Assembly: GCA_017544125.1 (NCBI GenBank)
Contig: JAFYET010000371.1
Location: forward strand, 1 to 7,537
Direction: 5' to 3'
DNA: 7,537 bases
Origin: Ruminococcus sp.
GTDB taxonomy: Bacteria > Bacillota > Clostridia > Oscillospirales > Ruminococcaceae
Shown here: piece after piece, positions 1 through 5,213 of the stretch
Layout of the letters: each line of letters opens with the position of its first letter
Position numbering within the stretch: the first letter of the stretch is position 1
Translations under genes and position numbers: made by a program
The notes under the pieces: model-generated
Databases searched by the model: none
What the model was told of the DNA's origin: nothing
Seen by the model: only the letters and a program-made list of their open reading frames with translations

Positions 1-1
1 A

Positions 2-718
2 AAGAAAAAGAAAAAGAGCGATTCATCATCGGTATCGAGCAGCGTTATTGATGAGAGCAGCTCAGATGATGACAGTTCAAGTGATGACAGCTCAGATGCC
101 GACAGCAGCAGCGAAGACGTGATACCCGGGTCTGTTACAGAGCCTGTTGTTGATTCTGAGCCTGAAAAGACCACGACCAATACTACTACTACAAAGAAAG
201 TAGCAGACGACTCAGAGCCTGATGAATACCCGATAGACAACCCGCCGGATATTGATGACCCCTCGCAGACGACAACGACCACCACCAAGAAAGCCGTATC
301 TTTGCCCGCAGACGAGATAGGCGATGAGATAAAGCCTGTACAGCTGTTCTTTGATGGCATACAGGACGGCGACATAAAAAAGGTAGAAGAATCATTCAGC
401 CCGCAGATAATGAAATACTTAAAAGACAAAGGTTTATGGGACGGGGCTGAGGAGACCCTGACAGAAGAATACAAAAAGGTATTTGGTGATGACTACAAGA
501 TAGATGTGATATACACAGGCAAGAGAAAGCTCACTGATAAGGAAACTGACAGCTTTATCAAGGAATTTGAGCATGACTTCGGAGAAAAGCCTGACACCAA
601 GGAACTATACGACATAGAAATAAGAGCTACCATAAAGGGAAGCAAGGATTCAGATTCGGAAGACTCTCATGTTATCGTAGGAAATTCGGGTAGCAAGTGG
701 TATGTATTTGAGATATGA
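2..718 (+). CDS. C-terminal part of an exported or membrane-anchored protein with a Ser/Asp/Thr linker (5' end missing)
   Basis: The reading frame is open from the left edge, so the gene is truncated by the window; the GTG at 119 lies in low-complexity sequence and is probably not its start. The 238 visible residues begin with five lysines, which could be the cytoplasmic or stop-transfer end of a membrane helix lying outside the window. A Ser/Asp-rich stretch (codons at 17-118), a Thr/Lys/Asp/Pro linker and a folded domain of about 130 residues (from about 313 to the end) follow. That domain resembles those of the next two genes: an early helix (QLFFDGIQDGDIKKVEESF against YFKAMETGSEKEVKKVF), a matching strand (IEIRATIKGS against VKIEAKIKGD) and an end of the type KWYVFEI against KWIILDI. 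It may have a cystatin/NTF2-like alpha+beta fold, but that is a guess from pattern. Function unknown. The stop lies 32 bases before the next start, so co-transcription is likely. Confidence 0.8.
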   Translation, partial: KKKKKSDSSSVSSSVIDESSSDDDSSSDDSSDADSSSEDVIPGSVTEPVVDSEPEKTTTNTTTTKKVADDSEPDEYPIDNPPDIDDPSQTTTTTTKKAVSLPADEIGDEIKPVQLFFDGIQDGDIKKVEESFSPQIMKYLKDKGLWDGAEETLTEEYKKVFGDDYKIDVIYTGKRKLTDKETDSFIKEFEHDFGEKPDTKELYDIEIRATIKGSKDSDSEDSHVIVGNSGSKWYVFEI

Positions 719-735
719 CAATAAAAAAGAACAAA

Positions 736-742
736 AAAGGAG
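736..742 (+). promoter_or_regulatory. Ribosome binding site AAAGGAG that fixes the start at 751
   Basis: AAAGGAG ends 8 bases before the ATG at 751. An in-frame ATG at 715 overlaps the preceding stop codon, but it would add 12 Lys-rich residues ahead of a normal lipoprotein signal peptide and has no comparable site. Starting at 751 also gives exactly the same length, 173 residues, as the duplicate gene downstream. Confidence 0.85.
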
Positions 743-750
743 AAAAAACG

Positions 751-1272
751 ATGAAAAAGAAGCTTTTATTACCCCTTATGGCATTGGTCTTAGCGCTCTC
801 TTTTATAATGACAGCCTGTGCTGACGAGGACAAGGACGATGATGACGAGGAGGACTCGACACCAAAGTATGAGATACCAATTGAGGGATATTTCAAGGCT
901 ATGGAAACAGGCAGCGAAAAGGAAGTTAAAAAGGTATTCTGCGAGGCTGAGATTAAGAAAAAGATAGAGGAAAACGGCGACGATTACTTTAAAGAGAGAG
1001 CCGAAGATCTCAATGAGATGATGGAAGATGAGTATGGTGAGAACTTAAAGGTCACCTACAAGGTAAAGGACAAGGACAAGCTCGATGATGATGATCTGGA
1101 GGAGTATTCACAGCAGATGCAAAGGCGCTGTGATGATGATGATTTAGAGGTCACAGAGGGCTACAAGGTAAAGATCGAAGCCAAGATAAAGGGCGACGAA
1201 GGTGATGACAAAAACAGCATTACATATTATGTAGGCAAAGTAGACGGCAAGTGGATAATACTTGACATATAA
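751..1272 (+). CDS. Small acidic lipoprotein, first copy of a tandem pair
   Basis: 173 residues. The N-terminus (MKKKLLLPLMALVLALSF) is a lipoprotein signal peptide, and MTAC is the lipobox with C23 as the lipidation site. A very acidic stretch (DEDKDDDDEED, 25-35) follows. The folded region starts near residue 40 with KYEIPIEGYFKAMETGS, has an Asp cluster near 112-115, C64 and C127 as the only other cysteines, a second Asp run at 128-131, and ends VGKVDGKWIILDI. The protein should sit on the outer face of the cytoplasmic membrane. The Asp clusters could bind divalent cations, but they do not fit an EF-hand or dockerin loop. By my ungapped alignment it matches the next protein at about 125 of 173 positions, and it is more distantly related to the C-terminal domain of the gene before. 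No family with known function was recognised. Confidence 0.88.
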   Translation: MKKKLLLPLMALVLALSFIMTACADEDKDDDDEEDSTPKYEIPIEGYFKAMETGSEKEVKKVFCEAEIKKKIEENGDDYFKERAEDLNEMMEDEYGENLKVTYKVKDKDKLDDDDLEEYSQQMQRRCDDDDLEVTEGYKVKIEAKIKGDEGDDKNSITYYVGKVDGKWIILDI

Positions 1273-1297
1273 GCAGAAAAGGTAAGGAGATATCATT

Positions 1298-1819
1298 ATG
1301 AAGAAGAAGCTTTTATTACCCCTTATGGCGATAGTTTTAGCGCTTTCGTTTTTAATGACAGCCTGCGGTGATGAGGACAAGGACGATGATGACGAGGAGG
1401 ACTCGACACCCAAGTATGAGATACCCATTGAGGCATACTTCAAGACTATGGAGACAGGCAGCGCAAAGGAAGCGAAGAAGTGCTTCTGCCAGACTGAGAT
1501 AAAGAAAAACGAAGATCAGAACGGCGACGATTACTATGATAAGCTCGCTGAAAGCCTTAACAAAATGGCAGAAGATAAGTTTGGCGAGAATGTCAGGATA
1601 ACCTACAAGATCAAGGACAAGGACAAGCTCGATGATGACGATCTGGAGAATTATTCAGACAGATTACAGAGCCGCTGCGATGATGATGATATAGAGGTAA
1701 CAGAGGGCTACAAGATAAAGGTAAAAGCCAAGATAAAGGGCGATGACGATGAGGAAGAGGAGACCGAGACATTCTATGTAGGCAAGGTAGACGGCAAGTG
1801 GGTAGTACTTGACGCATAA
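1298..1819 (+). CDS. Small acidic lipoprotein, second copy of the tandem pair
   Basis: 173 residues, the same length as its neighbour and about 72% identical without gaps. AAGGAGA at 1284-1290 stands 7 bases before the ATG. The signal peptide MKKKLLLPLMAIVLALSF leads to lipobox MTAC with C23 lipidated. The acidic linker is unchanged (DEDKDDDDEED). Cysteines are C62, C64 and C127, so this copy has one more than its twin. Differences fall in the helical middle (71-100) and in a loop at 150-158 that has become mostly Glu (DDDEEEETE). The C-terminus VGKVDGKWVVLDA is conserved. The gene lies 25 bases after the previous stop and 17 bases before the next start, clearly within one operon. Function is unknown; an extracytoplasmic binding or envelope role is only an inference. 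Confidence 0.88.
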   Translation: MKKKLLLPLMAIVLALSFLMTACGDEDKDDDDEEDSTPKYEIPIEAYFKTMETGSAKEAKKCFCQTEIKKNEDQNGDDYYDKLAESLNKMAEDKFGENVRITYKIKDKDKLDDDDLENYSDRLQSRCDDDDIEVTEGYKIKVKAKIKGDDDEEEETETFYVGKVDGKWVVLDA

Positions 1820-1836
1820 GCAGAGGACAGGGAAAA

Positions 1837-2607
1837 ATGAAGAGAGCATACCTTTTGGCAGCACTTGCGGCTGCTATGATGATGACAGCCTGCGGCGGCG
1901 GTGAGGAAAACGGCAGCAAGAACAGGACGACCACCTCGACCACCGTATCAGAGGCTGATATAAGCGGGCAGGAGACATCATCGCTGACAGAGACAGTGAC
2001 ACAGCCCCCGCAGGACAGCAGCGCACAGGACACACAGACACAGCCGACAGCCGACACATCATCTGAGCCTGATGACGAATCGTCAAAGGAGCCCGAGACC
2101 CCGGCTGAAAGCCCCGTAAAATGCGAGGGCAGCAGGATAATGGCGGCTGATTTCGGCATTGACATAACCTACCCGGGCGGCTGGAACGTAAAGGGCTATG
2201 ACGCAGGGGGCAATGAGACACCTGCGACAGTAGCCACGGTGATGAATGAGGACTTAGGCGTTTCATCGACGGTGGAGCTTATCAGCTTTGAGGGCAACCT
2301 TGAAGAGGGCAGGCAGGTAACGGCTGATGAATACCTCAAAAGCCTCAGGCAGGCATACACCGAGCTGACCGCCCCTGATGAGGGAGACCCCATGAGTATC
2401 AGCGATGTTGACATTCAGGAGGGCAGCACCGGCAAAGCAAAGACGGTAAGTCTGAGCTACACCCAGCGTGGCGTTAAGTCATACCTTTGCACCTACGTTT
2501 ACCAGAACGAGAAAAAGGAAAACAGCTTTTTACAGTTCTCATACGCTTTTTCCGACTCGGACAACACCGAGCACATAAAGAAGGCGCTGGACGAGATGAT
2601 GGGGTGA
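1837..2607 (+). CDS. Lipoprotein with a long Ser/Thr/Glu linker and a PsbP/Mog1-like domain
   Basis: 256 residues. Signal peptide MKRAYLLAALAAAMMMTAC with C19 as the lipobox cysteine, then a disordered Gly/Ser/Thr/Gln/Glu/Pro linker to about residue 94. The folded part (about 95-256) opens with a strand and turn of the type FGIDITYPGGWNV, common in PsbP-like or Mog1/PsbP-fold lipoproteins. It then has a helix (TADEYLKSLRQAYTEL) and repeated beta strands (KTVSLSYTQRG, SYLCTYVYQ, SFLQFSYAF), and ends in a short helix. Assignment to that fold is from the strand pattern only. AGAGGA at 1822-1827 lies 9 bases before the ATG. As last gene of the operon it is followed within 45 bases by an intrinsic terminator. 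It shares the lipoprotein export route with the pair upstream but is not similar to them in the folded part. Role unknown. Confidence 0.85.
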   Translation: MKRAYLLAALAAAMMMTACGGGEENGSKNRTTTSTTVSEADISGQETSSLTETVTQPPQDSSAQDTQTQPTADTSSEPDDESSKEPETPAESPVKCEGSRIMAADFGIDITYPGGWNVKGYDAGGNETPATVATVMNEDLGVSSTVELISFEGNLEEGRQVTADEYLKSLRQAYTELTAPDEGDPMSISDVDIQEGSTGKAKTVSLSYTQRGVKSYLCTYVYQNEKKENSFLQFSYAFSDSDNTEHIKKALDEMMG

Positions 2608-2615
2608 CAGATATA

Positions 2616-2647
2616 GGCAGCACCGCCGGGGCACAGGCGAGGCTGCC
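2616..2647 (+). other. GC-rich stem-loop just ahead of the operon terminator
   Basis: GGCAGC (2616-2621) pairs with GCTGCC (2642-2647), and inside it CGCC (2624-2627) pairs with GGCG (2636-2639). It has no T-run of its own and stacks directly before the terminator hairpin. It may protect the 3' end of the lipoprotein mRNA or simply be part of the termination region. Confidence 0.55.
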
Positions 2648-2649
2648 TT

Positions 2650-2690
2650 AAATTTTCCCCGGTTTGAAAAAAATCGGGGAAAATTTTTTT
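2650..2690 (+). terminator. Intrinsic terminator of the lipoprotein operon
   Basis: AAATTTTCCCCG (2650-2661) pairs with CGGGGAAAATTT (2675-2686). The stem can extend through a G-T pair and three more A-T pairs to a five-base loop (2666-2670). It ends in seven T residues at 2684-2690, partly shared with the stem. The stem is about 16 bp with a GC core, a textbook rho-independent terminator. Confidence 0.92.
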
Positions 2691-2703
2691 ACAAACGATT
2701 ACA
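2689..2703 (+). promoter_or_regulatory. Possible cre-like (CcpA/LacI-family) operator upstream of the alpha-galactosidase promoter
   Basis: TTACAAACGATTACA fits the catabolite-responsive element consensus WTGNAANCGNWNNCW at all fixed positions except the third (A for G). It has the central CG and the partial dyad expected of a LacI-family operator. It ends 4 bases before the -35 box of a carbohydrate-catabolic gene, a sensible place for sugar control. It overlaps the end of the terminator T-tract, so part of the match is shared with that element. The match is by eye and one site alone is weak evidence. Confidence 0.35.
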
Positions 2704-2707
2704 TTCA

Positions 2708-2736
2708 TTGACTATTTTTTTTATTTATGGTAGAAT
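2708..2736 (+). promoter_or_regulatory. Sigma-A type promoter for the alpha-galactosidase gene
   Basis: TTGACT at 2708-2713, a 17-base spacer and TAGAAT at 2731-2736. TGG just before the -10 box gives an extended -10 (TGn). The spacer is very T-rich. Transcription should start near 2743, giving a leader of about 78 bases. The promoter follows the upstream terminator directly, so the alpha-galactosidase is a separate transcription unit. Confidence 0.8.
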
Positions 2737-2814
2737 GGTTTTCAAGGTAAACGGACGGGGGAGACAGCAAGCTGATTTCTTACTTCCTGCGTCTTATATC
2801 TTACATCTGACCGG

Positions 2815-2820
2815 AAAGGA
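2815..2820 (+). promoter_or_regulatory. AAAGGA abutting the alpha-galactosidase ATG (unusual spacing)
   Basis: The only Shine-Dalgarno-like sequence ahead of the gene, AAAGGA, touches the ATG at 2821 with no spacer, closer than the usual 5-9 bases. The next in-frame ATG (2893) would remove the first beta strand typical of GH36 proteins. Either spacing is truly poor, or initiation uses a non-AUG codon a few codons in, such as ATA at 2830. TTCCT at 2784-2788 could pair with AGGAA at 2817-2821 and mask the site. Confidence 0.45.
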
Positions 2821-5040
2821 ATGATAGTTATAAATATCACATTCAACGAAAAGAGCCGCACATTCAAGCTCGATGCAAAGGACACCACATATATGCTCAT
2901 GGTGGCTGATGACGGGTATTTAGCACACGTTTACTACGGGCGCAGGATCCCCGACACGGACATGATAAGCATAATGCGCTTTGATGAGAGCCCCTTTACG
3001 CCTTTAACAAACAACAGAGACAGGGCATCTTTCCTTGACTCGCTGCCCATGGAGTATTCGACATTCGGGGTGGGGGATTACAGAGAGCCTTCGTTCAAGA
3101 TAAGAGCTGCCGACGGCACAGCGACCTGCGACCTGAGATACAAGGGCTACAGGATAACCGAGGGCAAGCCTGCACTCGAGGGTATGCCTGCGACATTTGC
3201 GACAGAGCAGAGCCCCTGCAACACCTTAGAGGTGATAATGGAAGACAAGCCGGCAGGCTTAGAGGTATCACTTTTTTACACGGCGTTTGAGAAGCTCGAT
3301 GTAATAACAAGAAGCGTAATTGTAAGAAACGCAGGCAGCGGGGCTGTATACCTTACCCGTGTGCTTTCTGCCTGCGTGGATTTTGACACACACGAGTTTG
3401 ACATGATAACGCTTAACGGCTCATGGGCAAGGGAGAGGGCAGTAGAGCGCTGCCGCTTACATCACGGCAAGCAGGGCATAGACTCATGCCGTGGCGAGAG
3501 CTCACACCAGAATAACCCCTTTGTCGCACTCTGCGAGCACAAGGCAGATGAGGACAGCGGCGAGGTCTACGGCTTCAACTTTGTATACAGCGGCAATTTC
3601 TTTGCGCAGGCAGAGGTGACACAGCACAAGAAAACACGCTTTGTAATGGGCATAAACCCTCTTGATTTCTCGTGGAAGTTAGAGGCGGGGGAGGTATTCA
3701 CAGCCCCCGAGGTGGTAATGGTACACTCTGACAGCGGCATCGGCAAGATGTCACGCACATTCCACGACCTTTACAGAGGCAACCTCATAAGAGGCGAATA
3801 CAAGGACAAGCGCCGCCCGATACTTATAAACAACTGGGAGGCTACATACTTTGACTTCTCCACAGATAAGCTCATAAGCATAGCAGAGCAGGCAAGCAAG
3901 CTGGGCATTGAGATGCTTGTTATGGACGACGGCTGGTTCGGGCACAGAGATTCTGACAATTCATCATTAGGCGATTGGTTTGTATATGAAAAGAAGCTCG
4001 AGGGCGGCTTAAAGCACTTAGTCGATGAAGTAAACAAGCTGGGCATGAAATTCGGCATATGGTTTGAGCCTGAGATGGTATCGCCCGACTCTGAGCTTTA
4101 CCGTGCGCACCCCGACTGGGCTATACAGATAAAGGGCAGACCCCTTACCATGTCAAGAGAGCAGTACATACTCGATTATTCGAGAAAAGAGGTAAGGGAC
4201 TATGTTTACTCGATGATGAGGGCAATACTTGACTCAGCGAACATAGAATACATCAAGTGGGATATGAACAGGCAGCACACAGAGGCGGGGTCATTCGCTC
4301 TGCCTGCTGACAGGCAGCAGGAGATATGGCACAGATACGTGCTGGGCGTTTACGAGCTTATGGACAGGCTGACCACCGACTACCCCTACATACTGATAGA
4401 GAACTGCTCGGGCGGCGGTGCGAGGTTTGACCCCGGAATGCTTTATTACAGCCCGCAGATATGGTGCTCGGACGACACAGATGCCATCGAGCGCTTAAAG
4501 ATACAGTACGGCACCTCGATGTGCTACCCCTGCTCGGCAATGGGTGCCCATGGTTCTGATTGCCCCAACCACTCCTGCGGCAGGGTAACGCCCTTTGCAA
4601 CGAGGGGCGATGTGGCACTTGTGGGCACATTCGGCTACGAGCTTGATGTTACCCGCATACCCGAGGAGGACAGGAACGCCATTCCCGCACAGATAGAGAA
4701 ATTCAAGAAATTCAACCCCTTAGTGCGCACAGGCGACCACTACCGTATAGGCAATATGTTTGCCGACAACAGCTGGGATGCGTGGATGTTCGTTGCCAAG
4801 GACAAGAGCGAGGCGTTATTTGAGTTTGTACAGGTTATCGGCAGAGCAAACGAGCGCTCGAGAAACATCAAGCTCAAAGGTCTTGACCCCGATGCTTACT
4901 ACTACGAGGAATCAAAGCCCGATGAAAAGCTCTCGGGTGCGGCGTTGATGTATGCCGGCATAAATGTAGCCAAGATGTGGAACGTTGACGGGCTGTACGG
5001 CGACTTTGTGTCAAAGACGCTGCATTTTGTGAGGGCTTGA
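2821..5040 (+). CDS. Alpha-galactosidase, glycoside hydrolase family 36
   Basis: 739 residues, the usual length of the tetrameric bacterial GH36 group. It should hydrolyse terminal alpha-1,6-galactosyl residues of melibiose, raffinose and stachyose. No signal peptide is present, so it acts in the cytoplasm after sugar uptake; no transporter lies in the window. The N-terminal beta-sandwich spans about 1-320 (YYGRR near residue 40). The TIM barrel (about 330-650) carries NNWEATYFDF (W339, at a substrate-binding position in the family), MDDGWFG (D369/D370), WFEPEMVSPDSELY, KWDMNR with D481 as catalytic nucleophile, ENCSGGGARFDPGMLYYSPQIW, and WCSDDTDAIERLK with D551 as acid/base, 70 residues after the nucleophile as in characterised members. 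A short C-terminal beta domain ends GDFVSKTLHFVRA. All key residues are intact. It is transcribed alone from the promoter at 2708-2736, possibly under catabolite control. The start spacing is unusual. Confidence 0.96.
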   Translation: MIVINITFNEKSRTFKLDAKDTTYMLMVADDGYLAHVYYGRRIPDTDMISIMRFDESPFTPLTNNRDRASFLDSLPMEYSTFGVGDYREPSFKIRAADGTATCDLRYKGYRITEGKPALEGMPATFATEQSPCNTLEVIMEDKPAGLEVSLFYTAFEKLDVITRSVIVRNAGSGAVYLTRVLSACVDFDTHEFDMITLNGSWARERAVERCRLHHGKQGIDSCRGESSHQNNPFVALCEHKADEDSGEVYGFNFVYSGNFFAQAEVTQHKKTRFVMGINPLDFSWKLEAGEVFTAPEVVMVHSDSGIGKMSRTFHDLYRGNLIRGEYKDKRRPILINNWEATYFDFSTDKLISIAEQASKLGIEMLVMDDGWFGHRDSDNSSLGDWFVYEKKLEGGLKHLVDEVNKLGMKFGIWFEPEMVSPDSELYRAHPDWAIQIKGRPLTMSREQYILDYSRKEVRDYVYSMMRAILDSANIEYIKWDMNRQHTEAGSFALPADRQQEIWHRYVLGVYELMDRLTTDYPYILIENCSGGGARFDPGMLYYSPQIWCSDDTDAIERLKIQYGTSMCYPCSAMGAHGSDCPNHSCGRVTPFATRGDVALVGTFGYELDVTRIPEEDRNAIPAQIEKFKKFNPLVRTGDHYRIGNMFADNSWDAWMFVAKDKSEALFEFVQVIGRANERSRNIKLKGLDPDAYYYEESKPDEKLSGAALMYAGINVAKMWNVDGLYGDFVSKTLHFVRA

Positions 5041-5065
5041 CAAACGAAGAGTAACGTGTTATAAT
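5037..5065 (+). promoter_or_regulatory. Perfect-consensus promoter overlapping the alpha-galactosidase stop codon
   Basis: TTGACA at 5037-5042 (containing the TGA stop), exactly 17 bases, then TATAAT at 5060-5065 preceded by TGT, an extended -10. Both hexamers match consensus fully. Transcription should start at about 5072 and run rightwards into a region with no + strand gene, so it points to a non-coding RNA. Confidence 0.85.
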
Positions 5066-5110
5066 ATAGGTGTCAAAATAAACAAGTTGACCGGAAGGTT
5101 AAACAAAGTA

Positions 5111-5141
5111 CCCCCGACAAGAGTGCTGGTCAAGTCGGGGG
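5111..5141 (+). other. Eight-bp C/G-rich hairpin within the candidate RNA
   Basis: CCCCCGAC and GTCGGGGG pair perfectly around a 15-base loop. On the + strand only TTGTTATATA follows, a poor T-tract, so it is probably not the main + terminator. Read on the - strand it is followed by TACTTTGTTT, and it could help stop the convergent gene at 5214-5951. Confidence 0.65.
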
Positions 5142-5162
5142 GTTGTTATATACAGAATATAT

Positions 5163-5192
5163 GCCCCACAGCATAAGCTATGGGGCTTTTTT
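5163..5192 (+). terminator. Intrinsic terminator of the alpha-galactosidase and candidate RNA
   Basis: GCCCCACAGC (5163-5172) pairs with GCTATGGGGC (5177-5186), with one C-A mismatch and loop ATAA, followed by six T residues (5187-5192). It ends + transcription before the convergent gene. In the - direction no T-run follows the stem, so it appears one-directional. Confidence 0.9.
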
Positions 5193-5213
5193 GGTGCTCT
5201 TTATTCAGTATTT

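Larger units (their letters stand above)
751..1819 (+). repeat. Tandem gene duplication (751-1272 and 1298-1819)
   Basis: The two units are direct repeats at DNA level. They share an exact run of about 38 bases over the acidic codons (around 826-863 in copy 1, 1373-1410 in copy 2), near-identical signal-peptide codons, a common Asp-codon region (around 1076-1100 and 1616-1640) and a nearly identical last 45 bases. Even the bases after the stop match, TAAGCAG in both. Divergence is concentrated at residues about 71-100 and 151-160. The pair arose by duplication, and the identical lengths show that neither copy is decaying. Confidence 0.9.
5072..5192 (+). ncRNA. Candidate small structured RNA of about 120 nt, family not recognised
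   Basis: The limits are the expected start of the perfect promoter at 5037-5065 and the end of the T-tailed hairpin at 5192. The predicted RNA has three parts. After an A-rich 5' tail, GTTGACC (5086-5092) pairs with GGTTAAAC (5097-5104, one bulged A) around a GGAA tetraloop of GNRA type. CCCCCGAC (5111-5118) pairs with GTCGGGGG (5134-5141) around a 15-base loop. The last part is the terminator hairpin. TGCTG in the second loop (5124-5128) can also pair with CAGCA (5169-5173) in the terminator, a possible tertiary or switching contact. No ORF with a ribosome binding site is present. It is not a recognised SRP RNA, 6S RNA, tmRNA or riboswitch. It could be a trans-acting sRNA. It could instead be a processed 3' UTR product of the alpha-galactosidase mRNA, but the promoter favours independent synthesis. 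Confidence 0.6.

Noticed and set aside
107..131. Canonical EF-hand or dockerin in the Asp clusters of the lipoproteins
   Set aside because: Spacing lacks the DxDxDG-x5-E loop, and there is no duplicated dockerin segment.
715..750. Upstream in-frame ATG at 715 as the start of the first duplicate lipoprotein
   Set aside because: It overlaps the preceding stop without a ribosome site, would spoil the signal peptide with a Lys-rich extension, and breaks the equal length with the duplicate copy. AAAGGAG before 751 decides the matter.
826..863. Short direct repeats of GATGATGAC as a microsatellite or CRISPR-like array
   Set aside because: They are in-frame Asp codons within coding sequence, with no regular repeat-spacer pattern.
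672..1443. Minus-strand ORFs rich in serine (672-896 and 1144-1443)
   Set aside because: The Ser runs are the reverse reading of GAT/GAC Asp runs in the real lipoprotein genes. They resemble each other only because those genes are duplicates.
5086..5104. Small SRP RNA (4.5S-like) because of the CCGGAAGG tetraloop motif
   Set aside because: The apical GGAA loop is similar, but the conserved asymmetric-loop bases of SRP RNA (AGCAG type) are missing, and the 5' and 3' parts do not pair into a single rod.
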